In this document: positions 20,474 to 28,839 of the stretch, one piece after another
How positions within the stretch are numbered: the stretch's first letter is position 1
Layout of the letters: each line of letters starts with the position of its first letter
From: Thalassobium sp.
Lineage (GTDB): Bacteria; Pseudomonadota; Gammaproteobacteria; Pseudomonadales; Oceanobacteraceae
Reading direction: 5' to 3'
DNA: 42,489 bases
Assembly: GCA_002733205.1 (NCBI GenBank)
Contig: NVUW01000016.1
Span: forward strand, 1-42,489
Notes under the pieces: model-generated
Database searches by the model: none
What the model was told of the DNA's origin: nothing
What the model saw: the letters and a program-made list of their open reading frames with translations, nothing else
Translations under genes and position numbers: made by a program

Positions 20474-22936
20474 GTGCAAGATTTCTCTACTGAATTTTTA
20501 GACCACCTATCGTCACTCGGTATGGAAGTTACTGGAAAAGTAACGGGTGATGATACGTGGAGACGATTAAAAGTAAATGGTGAGAAAAACTCAAATCTTA
20601 GATATCAATTAAAAATAACACCTGATTACGGCATAGCCCGATTTGTGTATTCCAGAGACGGCGAATCAAGGTCGTGGCACTCGAAAAACTCTAAGCAAAT
20701 GACCGCCGAAGAAAAAGCCATGCATTACGCAAGGATTAAGGCCGACAAGATAGCTTGCGAGGCGCGGGTCGAAAAAGAATACATGCAAGCGGCGGATAAG
20801 GCTCGACGTTTATGGGCGTCATACTCGCCAGCCAGCAATGAACTTGATTATATTATACGTAAAGAAATAGAACCGCTGGCCGCTCGGCAAACAAGAGATA
20901 TATTAGTTCTCCCCGTTTATAATGATAATAAATTGTGGAGTTTGCAATTCATCAATAAGGACGGAAATAAACGTTTCTTAAGTGGTGGTAAAATTAAAGG
21001 CGGATTTGGTAGTCTAGTATTCAAGAACGATTCAAAAGAGAAAGTCGTTATTACAGAGGGATACGCCACCGCCGTTTCGATTCGCATGGCCACAGGTTTG
21101 CCCGTATTTTTTGCATACATGGCGGATAATTTAATGTCCGTCGCTAAAACTGTTCGCAAGAATTTCCCCGACTCGGAAATCATAATCGCGTCAGATAATG
21201 ACCAGTTTACAATGAAATTAATTCACCAGCGCGAGAATAAAGATTACAAAGAAATACCCCCCGACGATCCCTTATGGAAAGAGTGGCGCAATGGTGGTAT
21301 GCTGGTGAATGCTGGTGTCGAGAAATCAACAGAGGCGGCATTAAAATACGATTGTTTGATTGCTGTACCAGAGTTTAAGGATATAGATACCAAACCAACA
21401 GATTATAACGACCTCCATACTCAAGAGGGTTTAGAGGCAGTAAGCGAATCTATTTTATCGGCAACCGCTCCACACATTAGCGAGTCGATGGGCGAGGGGG
21501 TCGGAACTGATAACCGCGAGAGCGGCGATAATGAGCACGGTTCCGACCTACCAGCGCACTTAATGGATGTCCCCCTATCTGTGTATGAAGATGATTACTC
21601 CGAAGAAACCCAGCGCGTCCGCGAGTTATTTGTCGATCATAGAGATCAAACAGAAAAACCACCCGAAACAGAAGATGATAAGAATTGGCAAGAACGATTG
21701 ATACAAAAATCAAACGGCCAACTTGTGCCGACCAGCTTGAGTAACGTCGATTTAATTATTAGATTTCATAGATTTTATAAGGATTTATTTTGTTATGATG
21801 AATTCTCCCATGAAAAAACACTTATAGCATGCCCGCCATGGGAATCGCCTAGCACGTTTAAAGTAAGGCCATACACAGATGAAGATAATACGAGATTGGG
21901 TCTTGATTTAGAGGAGAGACTAGGGCTTAAACCAAGTTTGTCAAATCTTAAGAAAGTCCTTGATAGTATTATCGTGGGAAAACCAAGACATCCGGCAAGG
22001 GAGTATTTCGGTTCTCTTGTATGGGATGGCGTGCCACGGCTTGACACTTGGCTTGAGTTTTACTGTGGCGCAACCGAAGACGATCCAGAATATCTCGCCG
22101 CCGTTGGTAGAAAATGGTTGGTTGCCTCCGTCGCTCGTATATTTAAAGCAGGCACAAAATTCGATCATATGTTAATTTTTGAGGGCACACAAAACTCTGG
22201 AAAATCTTCCATGTTGCGCGAACTTGCCACCATATGCGGGCGCGAGTATTTCGATGATACGATCAAAGTGTCAGACATGGGAAATGATAAAACAGTTCCT
22301 AAAATGCAGGGAATGTTAATTATAGAAATCGCCGAGTTATCTGGATTTAAGAAGAAAGACGCCGACGAGCTCAAGCAAGCCATAACCACGCAGGTCGATA
22401 AGATTATCAGAAAATACGCGAACGAGCCCACCACATACCCGCGTCAATTTGTTCTTGCTGGCACGATAAATCCGAATAATGGGTATTTGCATGATCCAAC
22501 AGGTAATAGACGTTTTTGGCCAGTTAAGACGGCGGATAAATTAGACGTTCAAGGAATCGCCAGAGATAAAGAACAGTTGTGGGCCGAGGCGGTTCACCTG
22601 TTTAAACAGGGTGAGAAATTATATCTTGAAGATGAATTGTACACAAAAGCCACAGAAGCGCAAGAGGACAGACGCACGCAAGACCCATGGTTAAACTGTG
22701 TTGAGAAATTCACAAAAAATCTAGATATGCTCACACCTGATTTACTAGATAATTTATGGTCAGAGCTTGGTTTAAAAATGTACCAACGTGATAAATATAA
22801 TAATGACAGACTTGGTAAGATCATGACTCAGGTTGGTTTTATGTGGGGAAGAAAAAGGATTAATAATATCAGGACGACTGTTTGGTCACGCGATGATAGA
22901 TCACCAGAATTGGAATATGAAGAGGTAGATTTTTGA
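20474..22936 (+). CDS. Toprim primase fused to VirE-type helicase
   Basis: An 820-residue replication protein. The first 100 residues resemble the N-terminal part of phage primases. Residues about 175-255 are a Toprim domain (KVVITEGYATAVSIRMATG, then IIIASDND). Residues about 500-760 are a VirE/D5-like ATPase: FGSLVWDGVPRLDTWLEFY, Walker A FEGTQNSGKSS, Walker B MLIIEIAEL, then AGTINPNNGYLHDPTGNRRFWP. It should prime and unwind at the origin and recruit host polymerase, as no phage polymerase is present. The start is GTG, downstream of promoter P3 and an AGGAAA site; no upstream ATG is in frame. Confidence 0.88.
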   Translation: MQDFSTEFLDHLSSLGMEVTGKVTGDDTWRRLKVNGEKNSNLRYQLKITPDYGIARFVYSRDGESRSWHSKNSKQMTAEEKAMHYARIKADKIACEARVEKEYMQAADKARRLWASYSPASNELDYIIRKEIEPLAARQTRDILVLPVYNDNKLWSLQFINKDGNKRFLSGGKIKGGFGSLVFKNDSKEKVVITEGYATAVSIRMATGLPVFFAYMADNLMSVAKTVRKNFPDSEIIIASDNDQFTMKLIHQRENKDYKEIPPDDPLWKEWRNGGMLVNAGVEKSTEAALKYDCLIAVPEFKDIDTKPTDYNDLHTQEGLEAVSESILSATAPHISESMGEGVGTDNRESGDNEHGSDLPAHLMDVPLSVYEDDYSEETQRVRELFVDHRDQTEKPPETEDDKNWQERLIQKSNGQLVPTSLSNVDLIIRFHRFYKDLFCYDEFSHEKTLIACPPWESPSTFKVRPYTDEDNTRLGLDLEERLGLKPSLSNLKKVLDSIIVGKPRHPAREYFGSLVWDGVPRLDTWLEFYCGATEDDPEYLAAVGRKWLVASVARIFKAGTKFDHMLIFEGTQNSGKSSMLRELATICGREYFDDTIKVSDMGNDKTVPKMQGMLIIEIAELSGFKKKDADELKQAITTQVDKIIRKYANEPTTYPRQFVLAGTINPNNGYLHDPTGNRRFWPVKTADKLDVQGIARDKEQLWAEAVHLFKQGEKLYLEDELYTKATEAQEDRRTQDPWLNCVEKFTKNLDMLTPDLLDNLWSELGLKMYQRDKYNNDRLGKIMTQVGFMWGRKRINNIRTTVWSRDDRSPELEYEEVDF

Positions 22937-23307
22937 TGAAAGTTAAAGTAGGACAAGTTTTTCATAGTTTATACATAGACAGTGAAACCCTAGAACATGA
23001 TTGGTCGCAACATGTCGTAAGAACAATAAGGGGTGGTTACGTTCATTTAATACTTAAATCAGCCTCCACATATGGCAAGAGAAGCAAAAAGAACGGCGAT
23101 TACGGTTGGTACGATAATATACCGTCTTATTGCAGGACTAAATTTCCTATTGGAGAAAAGTCCTTTAGTGTTTTTTCAACAAAATTACAAGCGTGGTCGA
23201 GTTCTAAAAAATTCCATGATTCGTCCATTAAACGAGGTGCATTTGAGGGTTATAGCCCCGAACATATGAAGAAAATAGAAAAGAAATTCAAAAGAATAAG
23301 ACCGTAA
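22936..23307 (+). CDS. Hypothetical basic protein between helicase genes
   Basis: A 123-residue protein (ATG at 22936 overlaps the previous stop as TGATG; a TTG one codon earlier is unlikely). It is basic and aromatic, with HLILKSASTYGKRSKKNGDYG in the centre and a Lys-rich end (MKKIEKKFKRIRP). A nucleic-acid-binding role is possible given its place between the primase-helicase and SF2 helicase, but no family is recognised. Confidence 0.6.
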   Translation: MKVKVGQVFHSLYIDSETLEHDWSQHVVRTIRGGYVHLILKSASTYGKRSKKNGDYGWYDNIPSYCRTKFPIGEKSFSVFSTKLQAWSSSKKFHDSSIKRGAFEGYSPEHMKKIEKKFKRIRP

Positions 23308-23310
23308 AAA

Positions 23311-24804
23311 ATGACCGAAATAAACCTATTCTCAGACCAACAAAAATTGGTAAACAAGGCCCGCGCATCCATAGGGCGTGGCTGTAAATCCCTGTTGATC
23401 CAAGCCACCACAGGCGCAGGTAAGACCGTCATGGCGAGTTCTATGATTAAGGGATCAAACGCCAAAGGATTTAAAACTGCGTTCTGCGTGCCGAGAAAAC
23501 AGCTACTTGAACAGATGGGAAAGACATTCAGGAAATACGACATAGATTATTCTTATGTTGCCTCTGGAGAATTTTTCGATGAATCAAGTATGAATCACGT
23601 TTGCTCAATGCAAACACTGGTTAATCGGCTTGACGTTATAGACCCAAGGGTCATTTATTTCGATGAAACACATTGGGGTGAGGGCCAGTTAAACAAGATA
23701 ATAAAACATTTTAAGGAAACACCGTGGATTGATCCTGTTACAAAAAAATCACATCAGAGGATTATTATCGGTCTTTCCGCCACACCTTGGAAAATGAACG
23801 GCAGGGGGCTTGGCTGTTATTATGACGATATGGTCGAGGGCGAATCTGTCCGCTGGTTAATGGATAATAAAAGACTCTCAGATTACCGTTTGTTTGGTGT
23901 TTCTAATCCTGATTTATCAATGATAAAAATGGTCAATGGTGAATACAGTCAAACTCAATTACGTGAGAAAATGGAAGGTGATAAGGTTCTCATTGGTGAC
24001 GCCGTTTCTCATTATAAAAAACATGCATACGGTAAACTTAATGTGACGTTTTGCGCGTCGATTAAACACAGTAAAATGACAGCCGAGGCGTTTAACAACG
24101 CAGGAATTCCGGCGGCACACATGGACGCAGAAACCCCCATGCATGAGCGCATGAGAATTATTAAGGATTTCGCCCTAAGAAAATTATGGGTGATTTGTTC
24201 TGTTGATTTGTTGTGTTTTGGGTTTGATTTAGCCTCTCAAGTTAACATGGACGTAACTGTCGAATGCTTGAGCGATTTACGACCCACCATGTCGCTTGCT
24301 CTTCAAATGCAGAAATGGGGCCGCGTTCTCAGAATGAAGGACGAACCAGCGTTAATATTCGATCATGCTGGTAATTCCATGAAATTCGACGGTACGGAAA
24401 ATCATGGTTTGCCTTGCATGGATAGATTGTGGACATTGCTGGACCGCCAGAAGAAATCAAAAAAAGATGAAGAGGAGAAAGCAGAAACAACACGGCGTTG
24501 CCCAGACTGTTTTAATCTTCATAAACCCCAGCCCAAGTGCCCATGTTGTGGCCATATATATAAAATAAAACCCATGAAGAAATTGGAAACCATCGACGCA
24601 GAATTAAGAGAAATCGAGATCGTCAAGAAAAAACGCGCGGCCAGAATTCAAGAGGGCATGTGCGAAACTCTGGAAGATTGGAAAGAAGTAGCCAAGGATC
24701 GCGGAAACTCCGAAGCATGGGCGAACATCAGATATAAAAAACGCGAAGAAATCAACGCAAAGAAAAAACTTGAAAAACTCAACGGACAGATTGAATTGAT
24801 ATGA
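23311..24804 (+). CDS. SF2 DEAD/DEAH-type helicase with C-terminal zinc motif
   Basis: A 497-residue helicase. Motif I is ATTGAGKTVMAS (residue about 30), motif II is FDETHWG, motif III is GLSATPW, and motif VI is QMQKWGRVLRM. After the two RecA-like domains, residues about 390-420 hold four Cys (CPDCFNLHKPQPKCPCCG) as a zinc ribbon, then a long charged helix. Such phage helicases (ResIII/UvsW-like) remodel branched DNA during replication and recombination. DETH replaces the common DEAH. It starts three bases after the previous gene and shares four bases with the next. Confidence 0.88.
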   Translation: MTEINLFSDQQKLVNKARASIGRGCKSLLIQATTGAGKTVMASSMIKGSNAKGFKTAFCVPRKQLLEQMGKTFRKYDIDYSYVASGEFFDESSMNHVCSMQTLVNRLDVIDPRVIYFDETHWGEGQLNKIIKHFKETPWIDPVTKKSHQRIIIGLSATPWKMNGRGLGCYYDDMVEGESVRWLMDNKRLSDYRLFGVSNPDLSMIKMVNGEYSQTQLREKMEGDKVLIGDAVSHYKKHAYGKLNVTFCASIKHSKMTAEAFNNAGIPAAHMDAETPMHERMRIIKDFALRKLWVICSVDLLCFGFDLASQVNMDVTVECLSDLRPTMSLALQMQKWGRVLRMKDEPALIFDHAGNSMKFDGTENHGLPCMDRLWTLLDRQKKSKKDEEEKAETTRRCPDCFNLHKPQPKCPCCGHIYKIKPMKKLETIDAELREIEIVKKKRAARIQEGMCETLEDWKEVAKDRGNSEAWANIRYKKREEINAKKKLEKLNGQIELI

Positions 24805-24980
24805 TCTTGAGAATTGGAACGATTATTTATTCTGCCGATGGTACGGACGAAGAACCCGTAAACGTTGAAGATGCCAGAAAATGGGCGAAATCAGAAGGAT
24901 ACACGGCGAATGATGTATCTATAAGAAAAGGCGAAAATTCAGTTATTATTAAACTTAAAAGGAATGTTGAATATGAATGA
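24801..24980 (+). CDS. 59-residue hypothetical protein
   Basis: Starts MILRIGTIIYSADGTDEEPV in an ATGA overlap with the helicase stop. A strand, helix (VEDARKWAKSEGY) and strand (SVIIKLKRNVEYE) pattern is visible, like a small alpha/beta fold. The gene overlaps the next one by eight bases. Function unknown. Confidence 0.58.
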   Translation: MILRIGTIIYSADGTDEEPVNVEDARKWAKSEGYTANDVSIRKGENSVIIKLKRNVEYE

Positions 24981-25290
24981 AGATAAAAAAGGAATATTAG
25001 ATTTAAGCACGTTAGCAAAGGTAGTATATGCCAGTAATTGGATGATGATACCAAAAACATAGCTTACATTTCATCGCCCATGGGTGATATCCGAAGAAAT
25101 GAACCAAGGATTAGATGAACTTGTTGAAGCTGGATTCCTAAAAGCTGAAAAATCAGATAACCCGCATTCTGATGCTATTACATGGAAACCCACCGAAAGA
25201 ATGTTATGCGAAAGGACATGGCTTGAAAAAGATTTTGTCATGAAAAACGCAAATTTTAAAATTATAGATGAAAGCAGAGTTAAAACATGA
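24973..25290 (+). pseudogene. Hypothetical gene interrupted by one in-frame amber codon
   Basis: From the ATG at 24973 the frame reads 29 codons, meets TAG at 25060-25062 and then continues in the same frame to 25290, 105 residues in all with the amber at codon 30. The part after it reads LTFHRPWVISEEMNQGLDEL and then a helix-turn-strand segment like a winged helix (VEAGFLKAEKSD). The start overlaps the gene before and the end overlaps the nuclease gene by ATGA, so the intact gene would fit the operon perfectly. A nonsense mutation, a suppressed amber or a sequence error are the options. Restart at GTG 25084 or ATG 25102 is possible but without a clear ribosome site. Confidence 0.65.
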
Positions 25291-25748
25291 GTGAATCAAA
25301 CGTAGTTAAACGAATCATGATGGATTTATCTGCCATGGGTTGCCGCCTGTTTAGGAATAATGTCGGCGAAGTGTGGACGGGGAAATATAGACGCATAAAC
25401 AAAGATCAGGCCGTCATGTGTGAGGAGGGCGATGTAATCATAAAACACGCCCGCAGATTTCACGGGGGTCTTGTGGTTGGTTCTGGTGATATTATAGGCT
25501 GGACTCCGACATTAATCACGCCTGATATGGTGGGTCTAACGCTGGCAATATTCACAGATATAGAAGGAAAAAAAGACGAGAAAACCGCGATTTCTTCTGC
25601 AAAATCACGTTCAGCGCATGAACAAAGTCAACAACGATTCGCGGAGGCTGTTATAAAGGGCGGGGGATTTGCAGGATTTGCAGGCTCGACAGAGCAAGCG
25701 CAGGAAATTATAAACCCCTCTAGACTGACCGAGCCGCGTTGTCCTTAA
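25287..25748 (+). CDS. VRR-NUC-like nuclease
   Basis: A 153-residue protein with the phage VRR-NUC pattern: RLFRNNVGEVW (residues 20-30), GLVVGSGDIIGW (catalytic Asp), LAIFTDIEGKK (Glu and Lys) and QQRFAEAVIKGGGFAGFAGSTE near the end. Members act as structure-specific nucleases, often Holliday-junction resolvases. It would work with the recombinase and helicase of this region. It begins in ATGA overlap with the amber-interrupted gene, and its last 29 bases overlap the antisense regulator gene. Confidence 0.78.
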   Translation: MSESNVVKRIMMDLSAMGCRLFRNNVGEVWTGKYRRINKDQAVMCEEGDVIIKHARRFHGGLVVGSGDIIGWTPTLITPDMVGLTLAIFTDIEGKKDEKTAISSAKSRSAHEQSQQRFAEAVIKGGGFAGFAGSTEQAQEIINPSRLTEPRCP

Positions 25749-25896
25749 TAATTAGCATTTCAACAGCGTTAGACAAACTTGTCGTTGACGCGATTTCTCC
25801 GTCTTCAATTCTTTGTTTGTGAATCTTAACGAAACTTTCATAAGCTGCCGTCTTAACTCTAAAACCAACGGCTTTTAATTTAGTTTTTGTTTTCAT
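25720..25896 (-). CDS. Ribbon-helix-helix-like regulator on the opposite strand
   Basis: A 58-residue protein encoded against the early operon. It begins MKTKTKLKAVGFRVKTAAYE, a basic N-terminus and a beta strand, followed by two helices (ESFVKIHKQRIEDGE, then TSLSNAVEMLII): the strand-helix-helix layout of Arc/CopG/ParD proteins, which bind operators as dimers. An AAGGAG site lies eight bases before the start. Its promoter faces and overlaps that of the next plus-strand gene, so the two are probably exclusive. It is the best candidate for the protein that reads the repeated TGCTAACA-type operators. The fold is inferred from pattern only. Confidence 0.62.
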   Translation of the reverse strand: MKTKTKLKAVGFRVKTAAYESFVKIHKQRIEDGEIASTTSLSNAVEMLIIKDNAARSV

Positions 25897-25911
25897 TTAG
25901 TAAACTCCTTG

Positions 25912-25957
25912 TTGACATTGTGCTAACAGTAGTATATCACATTGATAACGATGTCAA
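25912..25957. promoter_or_regulatory. Face-to-face overlapping promoters (P4 and its antisense)
   Basis: On the plus strand TTGACA (25912-25917), a 17-base spacer with TGCTAACA, and TATCAC (25935-25940). On the minus strand TTGACA (25957-25952), a 15-base spacer with GTTATCA, and TATACT (25936-25931). The two -10 boxes share two bases, so polymerase cannot occupy both. The plus promoter serves the gene at 25978 and the minus promoter the regulator at 25896. Confidence 0.68.
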
Positions 25958-25977
25958 CAAACAAAAAGGTATTTATT

Positions 25978-26184
25978 ATGTTTAAGCGTATGATTTTTAG
26001 GATTAAACTTGCTTATGGGATGTTAATCGCAACAGACGAATCATTGCGTGATGTGGATCAGATTATTGATTTAATGTTTTTCGCGCAAAGAGGGCAAACG
26101 TTATATGTATGCACTTTAAAAAAATTCGGCAAGAACAATAATTTCGAACGTTTCAAGCCATTAATAACAATTAATAGAATATAA
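25978..26184 (+). CDS. Small hypothetical protein behind the divergent promoter
   Basis: A 68-residue basic protein; I chose MFKRMIFRIKLAYGMLIATD at 25978 because it follows promoter P4 and an AAGG site. It has an amphipathic helix, then a helix-strand-strand part (DVDQIIDLMFFAQRGQTLYV). Its expression would be opposed to that of the regulator on the other strand. No family recognised. Confidence 0.58.
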   Translation: MFKRMIFRIKLAYGMLIATDESLRDVDQIIDLMFFAQRGQTLYVCTLKKFGKNNNFERFKPLITINRI

Positions 26185-26192
26185 TTTTTTAT

Positions 26193-26322
26193 GGGGGTGC
26201 GGTGTTGACGCTTCAACAAGTGCGAGGGGCTTCTAAGGGCCAAATATTAATCCGCATCTCTACATAAGGCAGGTAATCAATCCTGTCACCCCCAGCCAAT
26301 TTATACAACGAAAGAAAAACCC
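26193..26322 (+). promoter_or_regulatory. Structured GC-rich leader Y before the exonuclease gene
   Basis: GGGGGTG (26193-26199) can pair with CACCCCC (26287-26293), enclosing TGCGG (26198-26202) with CCGCA (26252-26256), a GTTGA/TCAAC hairpin near 26204-26217 and GGCAGG/CCTGTC (26268-26273 with 26282-26287): a junction of several stems. The end, AACGAAAGAAAA then CCC and ATGAC, matches leader X (19303-19421). No normal ribosome site is present. A cis-acting RNA element controlling the exonuclease is inferred; it is not a tRNA. Confidence 0.5.
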
Positions 26323-27210
26323 ATGACTGCCCAATTAATCAAAGACCTATCAAATAAAGACTATCACGCGCACAAGGCTACGAGCCGATCCGCGTTAATG
26401 GAATTAAACAAATCCCCTAAAAAATATCATCACAAGTTTATTTCAGAAGATTACGAGCATAAAGAAACGGATGCCCTCCGCCTTGGTTCTGCGTTCCATA
26501 CTCTAGTTTTAGAGCCAGAGGATTTTGCGGAACATTGCGCAATTCATCCAGAGGGTAAAAAACGCCCAACGAAACCACAATTAAACGCCAAAGAAAAAAC
26601 GGACTCTACGGCTTTATTGATTAAGTTTTGGGAAAAATTCGACGATGAAAACGACGGTAAAACCATCATCAAACAGGACGAAGTTGATAAACTTACAGCC
26701 ATGGCGAAATCCCTGCGATCAGAACCAGCGGCGCAGAAAATCCTTGGCCAAAAGGGCTTGATTGAGCCGTCTATCTTCTGGACGGACAAGGAAACAGGTA
26801 TTGATATGAAGTGCAAACTTGATTTTGTGCCGTTGAATTACTCTATTCTCGTCGATCTTAAAACCACCGCAAGCGTAGACCGTAACAAATTCGAGAAATC
26901 TATCGCGGACTTCGGTTATGATTTGCAGGCGTTCATAGCAACAGAGGCGATATTTCAACTCACCGGAACACGCCCCGAAATGTTTGTTTTCGCCGCCGTT
27001 GAGAAAGAACCTCCTTACGATACAGGGTTTTTCATGGCCGATAGTATCGTCTTAAAGCGCGGTGAATTGCTCTACAGACATCTACTTAATAAGCTGGCCG
27101 GATGTCGTGTGAAAGACGAGTGGCCATCACAGGGCGGTGGAAAAGTGCAAGCCGTGTCATTGTCGCCGTGGGTCATTAATAAAATGGATGAATTGAAGGG
27201 TGAGGAATAA
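26323..27210 (+). CDS. Exonuclease VIII-like PD-(D/E)XK nuclease
   Basis: A 295-residue protein. It opens with the DYHAHKATSRSALMELNKSP pattern common to phage RecE-like nucleases, then ALRLGSAFHTLVLEP; the core has CKLDFVPLNYSILVDLKTTAS, where Asp, Asp and Lys make the PD-(D/E)XK site, and FGYDLQAFIATEA after it. It should resect double-stranded ends to 3' tails for the RecT protein encoded downstream. It is preceded by leader Y and lacks a standard ribosome site. Ends in TAATG overlap with the next gene. Confidence 0.85.
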   Translation: MTAQLIKDLSNKDYHAHKATSRSALMELNKSPKKYHHKFISEDYEHKETDALRLGSAFHTLVLEPEDFAEHCAIHPEGKKRPTKPQLNAKEKTDSTALLIKFWEKFDDENDGKTIIKQDEVDKLTAMAKSLRSEPAAQKILGQKGLIEPSIFWTDKETGIDMKCKLDFVPLNYSILVDLKTTASVDRNKFEKSIADFGYDLQAFIATEAIFQLTGTRPEMFVFAAVEKEPPYDTGFFMADSIVLKRGELLYRHLLNKLAGCRVKDEWPSQGGGKVQAVSLSPWVINKMDELKGEE

Positions 27211-27869
27211 TGGATATACAGTATAAAGTAGGCGGTAATTCAGGAAGTAACACCAGACGGTATACGCAAATTATAGGGCGTGTCTCAAGAGATAATGTAT
27301 ATCGCGGAGAATCATATAAACGATGCCCAATAACAGGAACTATTTTACCAATTAAAATCGAAAACGAAGAAAGCAATAAAATGAACAGCATTAAAAAAAT
27401 ACGCGAAAATTTGAATAAAGCACTTGAGGGAATCGATGCACTTGAGAAACAGGAAACGCCTGCGCCTAAAAAATGGGATGCGTCTAAATTGGTCGATGGC
27501 GATAGATATTCCTACAATGATTCTTTTGGTGGCTCATACTCTAAAACATGGCGTGATACTAAGTACGATACTCACCGTTTAAAAACAGGCAACGTATTTG
27601 AAACCAAAGAAGCAGCAGAATACCATACATTTACGATCGACGTGGCATGGTCAATCAAGCAACGAGCGTTCGAGCCGGACTGGGACAACTCACACCAAGA
27701 TAAATGGTATGTTTCTCACCATCATATCCTACACCATACAAGATTTAATAGTATACACACCAGTGAACGTTCAGGATTATACTTCGAAACTCGTGCAATA
27801 GCCGAAACAGCATTCGAGGGTATATCAGATAAAGATTTCCTATATATGATGCGCAACAGGTTGATATAA
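27210..27869 (+). CDS. Hypothetical protein between exonuclease and RecT
   Basis: A 219-residue protein. The first 55 residues are polar and basic; residues about 57-75 are helical (SIKKIRENLNKALEGIDALE). The rest is rich in Trp, Tyr and His (SYSKTWRDTKYDTHRLKTGN, VFETKEAAEYHTF, KWYVSHHHI), a pattern also seen in uncharacterised phage proteins with a GNVFETKEEAE-like core. An internal ATG at 27381 could give a shorter product without the basic part. Role unknown; its position suggests a link with recombination. Confidence 0.6.
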   Translation: MDIQYKVGGNSGSNTRRYTQIIGRVSRDNVYRGESYKRCPITGTILPIKIENEESNKMNSIKKIRENLNKALEGIDALEKQETPAPKKWDASKLVDGDRYSYNDSFGGSYSKTWRDTKYDTHRLKTGNVFETKEAAEYHTFTIDVAWSIKQRAFEPDWDNSHQDKWYVSHHHILHHTRFNSIHTSERSGLYFETRAIAETAFEGISDKDFLYMMRNRLI

Positions 27870-27872
27870 ACA

Positions 27873-27901
27873 TTGACACCCTGCTAACTAACCGTTAACA
27901 T
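27873..27901 (+). promoter_or_regulatory. Early promoter with conserved spacer (P5)
   Basis: TTGACA at 27873-27878, a 17-base spacer with TGCTAACT, and TAACAT at 27896-27901. It lies 26 bases before the recT start and just after the previous stop. Confidence 0.68.
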
Positions 27902-27927
27902 GCACAAACAAACAACAGGATAAAATC

Positions 27928-28821
27928 ATGAGCAACAGTTTACAATTAATCGAAACCGAACTAAAACAACCCGCTACAATGGGGCGCATGTCTCTTGCTC
28001 TTGGTTTTACCGACGTGGACGATCCGGCCGCAAAAAACGAGGCTCGGAAATATATATCTTCTGTTCTTGCCGAAATTGAGAAAACAGCGGGCGACCCTAA
28101 GAAGGATTTAACCATGTGTAGCGCGCCGAGTATTATACGCTGTATGGTTGACGCTGCAAAGATGAAAATGCAAATAGACGGCAGGCAACACGCGCACCTT
28201 ATAAAATATGGGAATAACGCCACCCTTCAAATCGGTTATAGGGGTTATCTTGCGAAAATAAAACAAGCATATCCCGACGCTGTTTTTACGGTCCAGCCAG
28301 TTTATCAAGGTGATGAAATCACCGTATGGCATGAAGATGGCAACCAATTTTATAAATATGTGAATAATAACCTGTTCTCCTCTGGTGAGAATAATTTCCT
28401 TGGTATCCTGTTCGCCGTCACGTACACCGACGGAGGCCGTCAAGTCAGTAAGGTGTCGGATGTGTCCAAAGAACGAGTTGACCGCGCCAAGAGTGCCGCA
28501 AAACAAAAATACGTGTGGGGTTCTGATTATATAGAGAAAGCAAAAGCGGCGGCGATTAAGAACGCATGCAAACACCTGTTCGCCAGTATAACCGATCTGC
28601 AAACCGTCATGAGATATGATAATGATAAAAATCATAAGGTAGATAATAACGCTACGGACCCGCAGACCCGCAGTATTCTGGATAATCTCAACGCAGATAT
28701 TGACTCGATCCTTCCCAAGAAACAGATAAGCGAAGACGAGGGCGGTGTTTTAGTTGATGAAGACGAGGGCGAATCCGGTGAAATAATAACAGTGAATGAA
28801 GACGAAGTGCAGATAATGTAA
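27928..28821 (+). CDS. recT: RecT-type single-strand annealing recombinase
   Basis: A 297-residue protein with an AGGA site eight bases before the start. It has the RecT pattern: MCSAPSIIRCMVDAAKMKMQ, then ATLQIGYRGYLAKIKQAYPD, FLGILFAVTYTDGGRQVSKV, and VWGSDYIEKAKAAAIKNACKHLF. It anneals complementary single strands made by the exonuclease, for recombination and replication restart. The C-terminal 60 residues are very acidic. Has its own promoter, P5. Confidence 0.9.
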   Translation: MSNSLQLIETELKQPATMGRMSLALGFTDVDDPAAKNEARKYISSVLAEIEKTAGDPKKDLTMCSAPSIIRCMVDAAKMKMQIDGRQHAHLIKYGNNATLQIGYRGYLAKIKQAYPDAVFTVQPVYQGDEITVWHEDGNQFYKYVNNNLFSSGENNFLGILFAVTYTDGGRQVSKVSDVSKERVDRAKSAAKQKYVWGSDYIEKAKAAAIKNACKHLFASITDLQTVMRYDNDKNHKVDNNATDPQTRSILDNLNADIDSILPKKQISEDEGGVLVDEDEGESGEIITVNEDEVQIM

Positions 28822-28839
28822 AGAAGGAGTATTGATATT

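Noticed and set aside
24973..25290. Genome-wide reassignment of TAG (code 15 phage)
   Set aside because: TAG is used as a normal stop for 3814-3972 and 25720-25896, and no other long gene has an internal TAG.
26193..26296. tRNA- or tmRNA-like fold (seven-base GGGGGTG/CACCCCC closing stem with an adjacent small arm)
   Set aside because: The inner arms do not match tRNA spacing, the T-arm-like loop has eight bases without TTC, no anticodon arm is clear, and the 3' end leads straight into a start codon region like leader X.
28108..28635. Long minus-strand open frame opposite recT
   Set aside because: It is antisense to the conserved core of recT, has no ribosome site and no recognisable protein pattern.
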